A DNA stretch of 64,000 nt from CAZMJP01 sp964566895 (GCA_964566895.1 CAZMJP010000001.1:1-64000), one strand, 5' to 3'. Shown: positions 53,772-62,981, numbered from the stretch's first letter. A program made the numbers and translations. The notes: a model not told the origin generated them from the sequence alone.

Positions 53772-54500
53772 TCATTGACAAGGCTTCCAATCCATTGTTT
53801 TGAGAGTGCCCCAAAGACCAGCCCCAACCATACCGGTTACGGTTAATTTGTTGGCTTTTTGGAATTTTTCAACGCAAGACTTTGTTTGCTTATCAAAATT
53901 AGAGGTCTCTCCGCATCCGCAGTCCAGTTCATTAAGTGCGGCCTTAAAATCTTTTATTTCGTTTCCACCCTGACAACCCCTTCCTTCTCCACCCGTCCAG
54001 GTGCATCCATAACACCACTCCCGACCTGATTTGGGCGGTATTGGACAAGCCGGCCAAGGAACATTGTCTCCTTTTTCCGAGACCACGCCGGTTATCTCTG
54101 TATATTTTTCTATCTTAATCCCAAGCGCTTTGCCTAAAAACTTAATCCCGGAAAAGGCGGCGAAGGCTATAACCATCCCAACAATCGCGCCGACAATCAT
54201 TTTCTTGCCTTGGGCCACTTTTTCCGCCGACCCGGCCGAAATTATCCAAACCACACCACCAATAACAAAAAAGACTAAAGCGACAATTCCGATAATCTTT
54301 ATCGAAAGATTGGCAAAATTGATTCCCAAGACGAGAAAATCCGTCAGAGTGCAATCGCCGCAACAGGCGCACTCGGGATTGGTGATTAACAAGCCAACCT
54401 TACAATCGGGAACGCAAGCGCTTTTTGCTTGAGCAAAATAAATAATCGAAAACACAAAAACCAACATTAAAAACATTAAAATTGTCTTTTTAAAAAACAT
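53772..54500 (-). CDS. VirB2/TrbC-like protein fused to a peptidoglycan-binding domain
   Basis: The 242-residue protein has a signal peptide (about 1-26, ending AQA), a small Cys cluster (CVPDCKVG ... CACCGDC), and two membrane helices around GGVVWIISAGSAEKVAQGK. The outer C-terminal part has a further Cys-rich stretch, then a typical PG_binding_1 fold: IKDFKAALNEL ... CVEKFQKANKLTVTGMVGAGLWGTL. In normal enzymes this domain anchors hydrolases to the wall; here it would hold a pilin-like subunit to peptidoglycan. It starts 2 bases after the stop of the solute-binding lipoprotein gene, so translation is probably coupled. Confidence 0.75.
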   Translation of the reverse strand: MFFKKTILMFLMLVFVFSIIYFAQAKSACVPDCKVGLLITNPECACCGDCTLTDFLVLGINFANLSIKIIGIVALVFFVIGGVVWIISAGSAEKVAQGKKMIVGAIVGMVIAFAAFSGIKFLGKALGIKIEKYTEITGVVSEKGDNVPWPACPIPPKSGREWCYGCTWTGGEGRGCQGGNEIKDFKAALNELDCGCGETSNFDKQTKSCVEKFQKANKLTVTGMVGAGLWGTLKTMDWKPCQ

Positions 54501-54502
54501 AG

Positions 54503-55885
54503 CTAATAGGTCAAATTAACTTTATTAACCGCATAATCAATCGCTTGTTTGGCGTTTTTTTCTCCGACCAAAACATCTTTAACCATTTCTTGAAACGCCT
54601 CTTCAACTAAAGAATAATTTTTGCCCCGATACCATGTCTGAGCTGTTAAAACCCCTTTGGCAAAAGGAGCTAAATCAAAATCCTGTAATTGTTCGCTAAT
54701 TAAAATCCGGTGGGCTGTCGGGTGTTTGGTCCTTTCAATGAATGTCTTGGCGTTTTGAGCTTCTGTGGCATAGAGAATAAAGGCCCAAGCCTGGTTGGGA
54801 TATTTTGTTTTTTTAGAAACCGTTTCAATGGGATAGCGGGCATAATTTATCTCTTTTAGAGAACCGCTGATTTGAGGCGCTTTCGTTATATCAAAATTCA
54901 ATTTCGGGGCCTGTTGTTTGATTAAAGACAAATAACCCGAATAGCCAAAAATGAACCCCACTTTACCGGAGATAAAACTGTCTAAGTCCCCGGGCATATC
55001 TTGGTCCCAGGTATAAATTTCAGAAGCCGGATTGGCAAAACTCAGATAAAACTGGAGGGCCTGCTGAGCCGGATAATAACCTGGTTCACTCGGCAATGAT
55101 TGGTTAAAAGTCGCCCGGCCTCTTTCATCCACCATTGGGGTACCATTTTGGAGCATTAATAAAGAGAGAACGTCGGTCAGATAAGTAATATTTTCGGCTG
55201 TCCCAATCGCTGCCCCGGACTGGATAAAACTTCCATAACGATCCTGCAAAACTAAAGCTTTAACAACATTAGCAAACTCCTCCCAGGTTTGCGGCGGGCT
55301 GACAATCCCGGTGCTATTCAAAAGGTCTCGGTTATAATACATGGCTAAAATGTCCAGAGATAAGGGCAGTCCGTAAATTTGGTTATCAATAACAATATCT
55401 TTGGGAACTGTCTCAACAAAAGCTTCTCTTAACTGCCTCAGGTCGGGAGCTTTTTTCTTCTCCTCTATAATCTTTGGCTGTTTTTTAATTGTCCCAGTCA
55501 TTATTTGTTTAGCCATAGTTATCTCGCCGGTTACACTTAGGGGCAAAATCTTGCTTTGATACTTACCCAGCCAAGTGTTGGGGATGGAAAAAATATCTGG
55601 CCCTCTGTCTTCAGCCCAAGCCTCAAGAAGAGATTGCTCGTATTCTTCTTCTCTAATCAATTTATAGGTAATGGACACGTAAGGATACAATTTTTGAAAC
55701 CCCTGAATAATGGCGGAAAAAGCGTCTTGCCCGTCTTTTATCCGCCAATAAACCAAATTAACTGGTTTAAGTTTTTCAGTCAATTTTTTAGACGTCCCTT
55801 TGCATCCTAAACCAGAAGTAATCAGAAAAATACCCACCAGTAACACAATGACTAATTTGGAATATTTTGTTTTTTTATTAAACAT
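54503..55885 (-). CDS. Extracellular solute-binding lipoprotein (ABC sugar-type)
   Basis: The 460-residue protein has a lipoprotein signal with lipobox-like SGLGC and the fold of family 1 sugar-binding proteins: NLVYWRIKDGQDAFSAIIQGF, DIFSIPNTWLGKY, GLPLSLDILAMYYNRDLL, and FISGKVGFIFGYSGYL. Such proteins capture oligosaccharides for ABC importers. No permease or ATPase gene is near; instead the gene is tightly followed by the pilin-type protein with peptidoglycan-binding domain. It may serve a distant transporter or act as a receptor for the surface apparatus; the second is a guess from the coupling. Confidence 0.87.
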   Translation of the reverse strand: MFNKKTKYSKLVIVLLVGIFLITSGLGCKGTSKKLTEKLKPVNLVYWRIKDGQDAFSAIIQGFQKLYPYVSITYKLIREEEYEQSLLEAWAEDRGPDIFSIPNTWLGKYQSKILPLSVTGEITMAKQIMTGTIKKQPKIIEEKKKAPDLRQLREAFVETVPKDIVIDNQIYGLPLSLDILAMYYNRDLLNSTGIVSPPQTWEEFANVVKALVLQDRYGSFIQSGAAIGTAENITYLTDVLSLLMLQNGTPMVDERGRATFNQSLPSEPGYYPAQQALQFYLSFANPASEIYTWDQDMPGDLDSFISGKVGFIFGYSGYLSLIKQQAPKLNFDITKAPQISGSLKEINYARYPIETVSKKTKYPNQAWAFILYATEAQNAKTFIERTKHPTAHRILISEQLQDFDLAPFAKGVLTAQTWYRGKNYSLVEEAFQEMVKDVLVGEKNAKQAIDYAVNKVNLTY

Positions 55886-55945
55886 ACTGATAAAATTTCC
55901 AACTATTAAAAATCAGTTCTTAGAAATTTTTAATCGTCGGGGTAA

Positions 55946-56812
55946 TCAAAACTTTATCTTTTTCAAAAACCTTCTCAACCCTTCCCCCATCTCTTTGTCT
56001 TTCAGCCCAAGGGCGATATTCGCTTGCAAAAATCCCTGTTTGTCGCCTATAGTATACCAATCCCCTTCAAATTCGCAAGCGTAAATTGGCTTTTTTTTAA
56101 TAAATAAAGACTCAAAAGCGCTATTGATCCAAATCTCCCCACCCTTTTGAGGGCGGGCTAAAACCAATTCCTTTAAAAATTCCGGGGTGATAATATATCG
56201 ACCGACTATGCCTAAATTAGAAGGGGCCTCCTCTGGCTTCGGCTTTTCTACGATTTTTTGCACCTGATAAACTCTCTTTTCTAAAGGGATAACTTTAGTT
56301 GAACCGAAGTTCTTAATCTCACTTCTTTTAATCCTTTTGACTCCTATAACCGGACCGTTATACTTTTTAAAAACCTTAATTAACTGTCCTAAACAAGGAC
56401 TCTCGCCGTCTATTATATCATCTCCGAACATAATCGCACAGGGTTCATTTTTGACGAAATCTTTAGCGCAGAGAATGGCGTCGCCGGTTCCTTTCGGCTG
56501 CTTCTGACGAATAAAAATAAATTCGGCTAAATCGTGAAGTCGGCGGATGCTTTTTAAAGCATCGGTTTTCCCTGTTTTTTTAAGCCGTTCTTCCAATTCA
56601 AAATTATAATCAAAATAGTCTTCCAGCGATTTTTTGGTGTGACTGGTGATTAAAAAAATCTGTTTTATTCCCGAATCCACCGCCTCTTCAATAATATATT
56701 GAATTACCGGCTTATCAACCACAGTCAGCATTTCTTTGGGTTGAGATTTAGTCGCCGGTAAAAATCTTGTGCCTAAGCCGGCGGCGGGAATAATGGCTTT
56801 GGTTATTTTCAT
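55946..56812 (-). CDS. galU: UTP--glucose-1-phosphate uridylyltransferase
   Basis: GalU makes UDP-glucose from UTP and glucose-1-phosphate. The 288-residue product carries the nucleotidyltransferase signature KAIIPAAGLGTRFLPATKSQPKEML at its start, then DKPVIQYIIEEAVDSGI, IMFGDDII with the metal Asp, and the late VEKPKPEEAPSNLGIVGRYI, all in the GalU order. Length is normal. A TAAAAT -10-like box ends 6 bases before the ATG (56819-56824). UDP-glucose could feed the glycogen synthase and surface glycosyltransferases. Confidence 0.95.
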   Translation of the reverse strand: MKITKAIIPAAGLGTRFLPATKSQPKEMLTVVDKPVIQYIIEEAVDSGIKQIFLITSHTKKSLEDYFDYNFELEERLKKTGKTDALKSIRRLHDLAEFIFIRQKQPKGTGDAILCAKDFVKNEPCAIMFGDDIIDGESPCLGQLIKVFKKYNGPVIGVKRIKRSEIKNFGSTKVIPLEKRVYQVQKIVEKPKPEEAPSNLGIVGRYIITPEFLKELVLARPQKGGEIWINSAFESLFIKKKPIYACEFEGDWYTIGDKQGFLQANIALGLKDKEMGEGLRRFLKKIKF

Positions 56813-56910
56813 AACATGATTTTATCGTCCATCTATCATCTTAAATGGATTTTGACAAGTAAACTCTAATACCCTGAAATGGAGAATAAGAATACTCGCA
56901 GTTTTCGTCT

Positions 56911-58116
56911 TTATTTTATTTTAATCTTTATGAACCTCCTCTTCCCGACCTTAACGACCGCTTCGTTTTTCGGTTCAATCTCACAACTCCAATTGTTAAT
57001 TATGTCGTTGTTTATTCTCACGGCGCCTTGCTCAATTAATCTCCTCGCCTCGCTTTTGCTGGAAGTTAATCTGCTACTGACCAAAATATCAATTAATTTA
57101 TAGCTCCCCTTTTTTACCCGATAAACCGGGATTTTATCTGGTAATTTTTTATATTTAAAAATCCGGTCGAACTCTTTTTGCGCTTTTTGAGCCTGCTCTT
57201 CTCCGTGGTATAGTTTAACAATCTCATAAGCCAATCTGGCTTTAAAATCACGCGGGCTAGCTCCTTGCTTCAATTGTTTTTCAAACTGTTTGACCTCAGA
57301 AAATGATAGTTTTGTATACACCTTGAAATAAGAAACAATAAGATGATCGGGAATCGACATAATTTTTCCAAATTTATCTTTAGGAGTGTCTGAAATGGCA
57401 ATATAGTTTCCTAAAGATTTAGATTGCTTTTCTTTCCCGTCAATACCCGGAGTGATAATGGTGGTAATAATGCTCTGGGGCGTTTGGTTAAAAATCTCTT
57501 GATAATCACGAGCAATCAACTCGTTAAACAATTGATCTTGACCAATAATGGTTAAATCTGATTTAAGCATCACAGAGTCATACCCTTGTAAAATAGGATA
57601 AAGCAATTCGTGAATATAAATTTCTCTGCCTTGCTTAATCCGCGACTGGAACATATCTCTCTGAATCAATTGGGCATAGGTAATTTTAGACAATAACTGA
57701 AAAAAATCATTTAATTTAATTTTATCATACCACTCGGAATTATAACGTTCCTCAAAAACAGACGGCTTAAGCAAAAGAATTTTGCTAATTTGCTTTTTGT
57801 ACTCTTTGGCGTCTCTTTGGATTTGTTTTTCAGATATTTGAGGTCTGGCCATCGATCTCCCTGTCGGGTCGCCGATCCTAGTGGTAAAATCACCAATCAA
57901 AAAAATAACTTTATGCCCCATTTCTTGCAGTTCGCGCATTTTCCAAAGATTAACCGCGTGTCCCAAATGAAGCACGGGGCTGGTTACGTCTACCCCGTAC
58001 TTTATCCGCAACTTCTCGCCGGATAAAAGCCGCCCCTCTAAACTTTGGGCATCAATAATCTGCTCAACATTATGGGAAAAAATAGATCTTATTTTTTGTT
58101 GATCAATCTTTGCCAT
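56911..58116 (-). CDS. tyrS: Tyrosyl-tRNA synthetase
   Basis: TyrS charges tRNA-Tyr. The 401-residue class I enzyme has HLGH (50-53) in the first signature, GDFTTRIGDPTGRS, a second signature GKEKQSKSLGN (about 229-239) in which the Met of KMSKS is Gln, and a C-terminal S4 RNA-binding domain (about 335-401). The KxSKS form groups it with the TyrZ-type enzymes. A divergent promoter pair separates it from the penicillin-binding protein gene; its own -10 box ends 6 bases before the ATG. Confidence 0.95.
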   Translation of the reverse strand: MAKIDQQKIRSIFSHNVEQIIDAQSLEGRLLSGEKLRIKYGVDVTSPVLHLGHAVNLWKMRELQEMGHKVIFLIGDFTTRIGDPTGRSMARPQISEKQIQRDAKEYKKQISKILLLKPSVFEERYNSEWYDKIKLNDFFQLLSKITYAQLIQRDMFQSRIKQGREIYIHELLYPILQGYDSVMLKSDLTIIGQDQLFNELIARDYQEIFNQTPQSIITTIITPGIDGKEKQSKSLGNYIAISDTPKDKFGKIMSIPDHLIVSYFKVYTKLSFSEVKQFEKQLKQGASPRDFKARLAYEIVKLYHGEEQAQKAQKEFDRIFKYKKLPDKIPVYRVKKGSYKLIDILVSSRLTSSKSEARRLIEQGAVRINNDIINNWSCEIEPKNEAVVKVGKRRFIKIKIK

Positions 58117-58122
58117 ATTTTT

Positions 58123-58191
58123 ATTCTAATGCTTAAAAATAAAAAAACAAGATGAATAAATCTTGTTATTATAATATGATAATGCTAAAAT
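58123..58191. promoter_or_regulatory. Divergent promoters of tyrS and the PBP gene with shared inverted repeat
   Basis: Minus strand, for tyrS: TTGTTT (58145-58150), 16 bases, TAGAAT (58123-58128), ending 6 bases before the ATG. Plus strand, for the PBP gene: TTGTTA (58163-58168), 17 bases, TAAAAT (58186-58191) with TGC before it, ending 6 bases before the ATG. The perfect inverted repeat AACAAGAT-N6-ATCTTGTT (58146-58153/58160-58167) includes nearly all of both -35 boxes and could be an operator or simply reflect two facing -35 boxes. Confidence 0.7.
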
Positions 58192-58197
58192 ATCACC

Positions 58198-61107
58198 ATG
58201 TCTAGACAAAGGGTAAAAAAATCTACCTGGCGAATACGGCCGATCATAACTCCCCCTCCCTTAAAACCCCGAAGAAAAAGAAAAAAAACGAAACTAATAA
58301 AAAAATTTCTCATTTTCTTTGTTTTCTTAATTTTATTGGCTGGTGTATTAATCAGCGTTAATTTAGCTTGGTTAACTCACAACCTGCCCGACCCAGAAAG
58401 ACTCCTCCAAAGAAGTATCGCCCAAAGCACTAAAATCTACGATCGGACCGGCCGAGTGGTTCTCTATGAAATTTTCGCTGAGCAAAGAAGAACTTTGGTT
58501 AATTTATCAGAAATTCCCCAATATTTAATTCAGGCTACCATAGTCTCGGAGGATAAAGATTTCTTCATCCATCCAGGATTTGATTTTAAAGCTATCATTC
58601 GCGCTTTAATTGTTGATCTTATCCGAGGTGGCAAAGTTCAAGGCGGATCTACCTTAACTCAACAATTTATTAAAAACGCCTTTTTGACCCAACAAAAAAC
58701 CTATCAACGGAAAATAAAAGAACTGCTCCTGGCTTATCAAATAGAAAAAAAATATTCCAAACAAGAAATTCTACAAATGTATTTTAATGAAATCCCTTAC
58801 GGTTCAAACGCTTACGGGGCTGAGGAGGCCAGCCAAATTTATTTTTCTAAATCGGTTAGGGATCTGACCCTTGACCAAGCGGCTCTCTTAGCTGCCCTAC
58901 CCAAAGCGCCAACCTACTACTCGCCCTATGGCGACCACCGAGAAGAATTAATCATTCGGAAAAACTATATTTTAGACGTTATGGCTGAGGAGGGATATAT
59001 CACTGAAGAATTGGCTGAGCAAACGAAAAATATGAATACATTAGAAAAAATCACCCCCCGCCATGAAAATATTATTGCCCCCCATTTTGTTATGTATGTC
59101 AAATCACTCTTAATAGAGAAATACGGTCAACGTCAAACAGAACAAGGCGGGCTTAAGGTGATCACCACTCTGGATATTGATAAACAAAAAGCGGCCGAAC
59201 AAGCCATCCAAAAGTACGCCCAAAGCAATGAGAAAAATTTTAAAGCAACCAATGCCGCCCTGATCGGCCTTGATGTGGACACCGGCCAAATTTTAGCCAT
59301 GGTTGGTTCAAAAGACTTCTTTAATGAATCAATTGACGGACAAGTTAATGTCGCAATTAGACCGCGCCAACCAGGGTCTTCTTTTAAGCCCATTGTTTAT
59401 GCCAAAAGTTTTGAAAAAGGTTATACCCCTGAAACAATTATTTTTGACGTGGAGACAAATTTTGGCCCGGCCGGTCCGGAAAAACAGGACTATATCCCGA
59501 AAAATTACGGCGAAAAATATCACGGCCCGGTAACGATGCGTCAGGCCTTAGCCGGTTCTTTGAATATCCCGGGGGTAAAAACACTTTACTTAACCGGTAT
59601 AAATAACGTTCTTAGTTTAGCTCAAAAAATGGGTTATACTACTTTAATTGACCCGAGTCGTTATGGGCTATCCTTGGTTTTAGGCGGCGGCGAAGTCAAA
59701 CTGTTAGAACACACGGCTGCTTTTTCTATTTTCGCCCGCGAAGGTAAAAAAATCCCAATTATTTCTATTTTAAAAGTACAGGATAACGAAGGTAATATTC
59801 TTGAGCAAAACGACCCAGAGCTACTAATCCCGGAGCAAGTTATTGAACCGCAAATTGCCCGCTTAATCAACGATATTCTATCGGACAATCAATCGAGAGC
59901 TTTTATCTTCGGTGAAAAAAACTTTTTAACTTTGCCCGACCGGCCGGTAGCGGCCAAAACCGGAACGACTAACGATTTTCGCGATGCTTGGACAATCGGC
60001 TACACCCCTGATTTAGCCGCCGGCGTTTGGATTGGTAACAGCCGCAATGAAACTATGGGAGAAAAAGCCGACGGGTCGACCGTAGCCGCACCTATTTGGA
60101 ACGAATTTATGAAACAAGCTTTGGTTAATACTCCGCCAAAAACGTTCAATCCCCCAGAACCAATTATGGTCAACAAACCAGTTCTTAAGGGAGAAATGCC
60201 CGGGGGAGATATTGTTTTAAAAATCGATAAAGCCTCAAACAAACTAGCCACTGATTTGACTCCTCCCTCTTATTTAATCGAAAAAACATTTAAAAACTAT
60301 CACTCTATTCTTCATTATGTGGATAAAGACGACCCCCAAGGGCCAGAACCTGAAAATCCCGCCGCTGATCCGCAATATAGTTTTTGGGAACAGGGAATTA
60401 AAAACTGGTTATCTTCCTGCGCCGAATCTTTAGAAGACGAAAAGGGCGGGGAAGAAAAAAAATGCCCCCCTGGATTTGGAGTTTCTGAAACGCCGCCAGC
60501 CGACTATGACAATCTGCATATTCCGGCCAATCAACCAACTTTGACTATTCTCTCGCCCGAAAGCGGCGCCATAGTAAATGAGAGTATTTTAAAGCTTGAA
60601 TTAGAAGCCGCAGCTCCCCGGGGAATTAAAAAAATAATCTGTTATCTAGATAATGTCCCCTTTGACACGGCAAGGGAAAAATTAGACCGATGTCTACTTA
60701 ATTTAGCCGGAGTAAATATTGGAGAACATAAAATCAAAGTTACAGCTTTTGACGACATTGACAATAACAAAAGTCAAGAAATTTGGGTGACGACGACACA
60801 ATTTTCTGAAAAAAAACTTTCCTGGCTAAATCCTCAAAATAATCAAATTATTGACCAAACTGATTTCCCCTTAACTCTTTCAACCCTTACTCCGGCAGTA
60901 AAAATTAAAACGATTAAATTTCTTGTCCAAAGACTGGACTCTTCTCAAACTCTCCTTTTGGGCACTATTTTTAACCCGGAAGCCAGTGTTCAAACCGATT
61001 TCATCTGGAAAACGGCCGAACAAGGAGACTACAAACTTTGGGCGGAAATAATTGATTCCGATAACCAAATAATTACAAGCGACGAAATAAAAATCAAAAT
61101 AAGATAA
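58198..61107 (+). CDS. Class A penicillin-binding protein (PBP1A-type) with C-terminal Ig-like domains
   Basis: This bifunctional enzyme polymerises glycan strands and cross-links peptides. The 969 residues comprise a basic cytoplasmic tail, a membrane helix (about 37-58), the GT51 domain with EDKDFFIHPGFD (catalytic Glu) and GGSTLTQQFIKN, and the transpeptidase with SSFK (nucleophile Ser394, Lys397) and KTGT (587-590). A further 250 residues follow, with two beta-sandwich, Ig-like repeats (for example TILSPESGAIVNESILKLEL), which classical PBP1A lacks. The ATG lies 6 bases after an extended -10 box. Confidence 0.94.
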   Translation: MSRQRVKKSTWRIRPIITPPPLKPRRKRKKTKLIKKFLIFFVFLILLAGVLISVNLAWLTHNLPDPERLLQRSIAQSTKIYDRTGRVVLYEIFAEQRRTLVNLSEIPQYLIQATIVSEDKDFFIHPGFDFKAIIRALIVDLIRGGKVQGGSTLTQQFIKNAFLTQQKTYQRKIKELLLAYQIEKKYSKQEILQMYFNEIPYGSNAYGAEEASQIYFSKSVRDLTLDQAALLAALPKAPTYYSPYGDHREELIIRKNYILDVMAEEGYITEELAEQTKNMNTLEKITPRHENIIAPHFVMYVKSLLIEKYGQRQTEQGGLKVITTLDIDKQKAAEQAIQKYAQSNEKNFKATNAALIGLDVDTGQILAMVGSKDFFNESIDGQVNVAIRPRQPGSSFKPIVYAKSFEKGYTPETIIFDVETNFGPAGPEKQDYIPKNYGEKYHGPVTMRQALAGSLNIPGVKTLYLTGINNVLSLAQKMGYTTLIDPSRYGLSLVLGGGEVKLLEHTAAFSIFAREGKKIPIISILKVQDNEGNILEQNDPELLIPEQVIEPQIARLINDILSDNQSRAFIFGEKNFLTLPDRPVAAKTGTTNDFRDAWTIGYTPDLAAGVWIGNSRNETMGEKADGSTVAAPIWNEFMKQALVNTPPKTFNPPEPIMVNKPVLKGEMPGGDIVLKIDKASNKLATDLTPPSYLIEKTFKNYHSILHYVDKDDPQGPEPENPAADPQYSFWEQGIKNWLSSCAESLEDEKGGEEKKCPPGFGVSETPPADYDNLHIPANQPTLTILSPESGAIVNESILKLELEAAAPRGIKKIICYLDNVPFDTAREKLDRCLLNLAGVNIGEHKIKVTAFDDIDNNKSQEIWVTTTQFSEKKLSWLNPQNNQIIDQTDFPLTLSTLTPAVKIKTIKFLVQRLDSSQTLLLGTIFNPEASVQTDFIWKTAEQGDYKLWAEIIDSDNQIITSDEIKIKIR

Positions 61108-61174
61108 TTAATTCCGTTAAGGTTCGCCCTATCCCAAGAAGATAAATATCTTAAACTAAGTAAGATATAACTCT

Positions 61175-61504
61175 TTAAGCCAAAATGCAAATCAACAAAA
61201 TAACCGAGGTGAACAAGAACAACCAACCGACGGTATAAAAAAGCAGGCTGATTGACTCTTTTTTATACCCTTCCAAATAAAAATAGGCGACCCGACCAAA
61301 AACCAAAAGACCAACTACCGCCGCTGACAAAACAAATAAAAGTAAAAAGACAAACGGCCCCCAAAATTTTTCCATTTTGCCGAAGAGTTCTTGCCCGGAT
61401 GAAATCAGCCGCGAGACAATAAAAACATAAATCGCCACGCCCAAAGAATCAATCAAGCCCCATAACTCTAACCGTATTTTCTCTTTATTTTTTTTATTTT
61501 CCAT
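61175..61504 (-). CDS. Small membrane protein, three helices
   Basis: The 109-residue product has a charged N terminus and three hydrophobic helices (about 17-35, 50-72, 87-108). No family is recognised. The frame is open to 61573, inside the C39-like peptidase gene, but the Met at 61504 (MENKKNKEK) gives a natural start 49 bases after that gene's stop. It ends the minus-strand group with the peptidase, GtrA and MltG genes. Confidence 0.6.
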   Translation of the reverse strand: MENKKNKEKIRLELWGLIDSLGVAIYVFIVSRLISSGQELFGKMEKFWGPFVFLLLFVLSAAVVGLLVFGRVAYFYLEGYKKESISLLFYTVGWLFLFTSVILLICILA

Positions 61505-61553
61505 AAAAGATAAAATTTGATTAAAAAAATAAATCAACCCCCTTGTTCCGGCA

Positions 61554-62438
61554 TTATTCCTTTTCCACCACAATCATCGCTCTTTGTCCTTTTAAAATCT
61601 CCTCGGCTTTAGCGTCTTGATCAAGGTCGGTCATTTCTCCCGGCGAATACGGCCAATCATAAATAGCTTGGAAAAAAATGTCGTTAGAATAGGCAAAATT
61701 CGCCCCTCTTTTAGTCCCCGGATCATTGGTAATTATTTCCTCACTATTATAACCCTTAACCACCACCATATGATAAGCTGGCCCGGGTCGACGAAAATAA
61801 GGATTGTTTAAAAGCCGACCGGCCATTGGGGTAAGGACTAAATTCCCCTGGCTCAACTGATATTTAATATCATTAATATTTTCAATTGAAGTAAAGTATA
61901 TTTTCCCCAAACCGAAATACTGGTTGCCTAGTCTAACAACGTCGGAAACATTTAAATCATAATGGCCACCAAAAGCCTGTTCTTGCCACTGAACCGCGGC
62001 TAAAATTTCCTGTTCAGACGCTTCTAGGGTTAAATCCCGACCACTTAACCAATACTTAGCCATAATTAGAGCCGCTTCTTCACAAGCTTCATTGTGTAAA
62101 TCGTCCCATTTGGCAAAAGGAGCCTGAACAGTAAAGGGAACTGTCAAATTAACTTCTGGTTTTATGTCTAAAGTTTCCGTCGATTGTTCGTTCGCCTTAT
62201 TTTGTTCTCTTTTTGTCTTTTTTACCGATAAAGGACTGAAATCCTGATAATCTGGTCCAATGGTCGGCTCGGCATTTGTAGGCAAATTAGGGTCGGCCGA
62301 TTCTTGCCCGGGCTTAGACCCAAAAAACTCCCTTGGAGAAAACAACCAAAAATCAAAAACAAAAATAGTTGCTAAAGCCACTAGAGTAATGACTATTTTT
62401 TGTAATATTTTTTCTTTTTTTGACCTATCCAACCCCAT
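61554..62438 (-). CDS. Membrane-anchored C39-like cysteine peptidase
   Basis: The 294-residue protein has an N-terminal membrane helix (about 13-33), a linker, and a papain-like domain of the Peptidase_C39_2 type. It includes VPFTVQAPFAKWDDLHNEACEEAA with the catalytic Cys119, YHMVVVKGY with His223, and the third residue in TNDPGT (Asn238 or Asp239). The domain faces outward and may cut peptides, possibly peptidoglycan-linked ones, but substrates of this class are mostly unknown. It is next to gtrA and mltG, which supports an envelope role. Confidence 0.85.
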   Translation of the reverse strand: MGLDRSKKEKILQKIVITLVALATIFVFDFWLFSPREFFGSKPGQESADPNLPTNAEPTIGPDYQDFSPLSVKKTKREQNKANEQSTETLDIKPEVNLTVPFTVQAPFAKWDDLHNEACEEAALIMAKYWLSGRDLTLEASEQEILAAVQWQEQAFGGHYDLNVSDVVRLGNQYFGLGKIYFTSIENINDIKYQLSQGNLVLTPMAGRLLNNPYFRRPGPAYHMVVVKGYNSEEIITNDPGTKRGANFAYSNDIFFQAIYDWPYSPGEMTDLDQDAKAEEILKGQRAMIVVEKE

Positions 62439-62516
62439 ATTCGCTAATTGCCCAAAGGCTATCTCTAACTACCACCGTATTCAATAATCCGCAATAAAAT
62501 CAGTATGATTAACATT

Positions 62517-62981
62517 TTACCTGAATGTCCAAAATTTGTTAAAACAAAAATTCCAAACCGTGACCACGGCGCAAGCGAAAACCCAAGACAACCGATAATC
62601 AAATTCAATAAATTCCGTCAAACAATAAATCACCAAAGTGTTAATAATTAAACCCGAAACTGAAATAACCAAGAATTTCAACAATTGATTTAAAGCTTTT
62701 TTGCCTTTTCCTAGACTGGAAAATGTCCAGAATTTATTGACCAAAAAATTAAAGGCCGCCGCGACAATAAAGCCCAACACGGCCGAAAATAAATACCAGA
62801 TGCCCAACCACTCGGTTAAAAAGTATAAAAATAAAAAATTAATTGCCGCACTGGTAGCGCCAACAACCAAAAATTTTATCAACTGCCGCAAATAAAGATA
62901 CTGACCGATAATTGGCAATTTAAATAAAAAATTATCCGCCCAACGGAATAGGTCTCTCCCCCTTAAAAAAACATTTCTCAT
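62517..62981 (-). CDS. GtrA-family membrane protein
   Basis: The 154-residue protein has four membrane helices and the family pattern: QLIKFLVVGATSAAINFLFLY at the start, AAFNFLVNKFWTF in the middle, and VTVWNFCFNKFWTF at the end. GtrA proteins are thought to flip polyprenyl-phosphate sugars across the membrane or assist such transfer. Its start overlaps the mltG stop as ATGA. It would fit with the lipid-linked-sugar synthase domain at 49612. Confidence 0.9.
   Translation of the reverse strand: MRNVFLRGRDLFRWADNFLFKLPIIGQYLYLRQLIKFLVVGATSAAINFLFLYFLTEWLGIWYLFSAVLGFIVAAAFNFLVNKFWTFSSLGKGKKALNQLLKFLVISVSGLIINTLVIYCLTEFIEFDYRLSWVFACAVVTVWNFCFNKFWTFR

Noticed and set aside
56852..57103. Plus-strand gene after TTGACA at 56852
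   Set aside because: No -10 box at proper spacing, and the frame runs antisense to the conserved tyrS S4 domain.
56911..58116. Inactive TyrS because KMSKS reads KQSKS
   Set aside because: The lysine and serine positions are kept, the Met position is known to vary, and all other motifs are intact.
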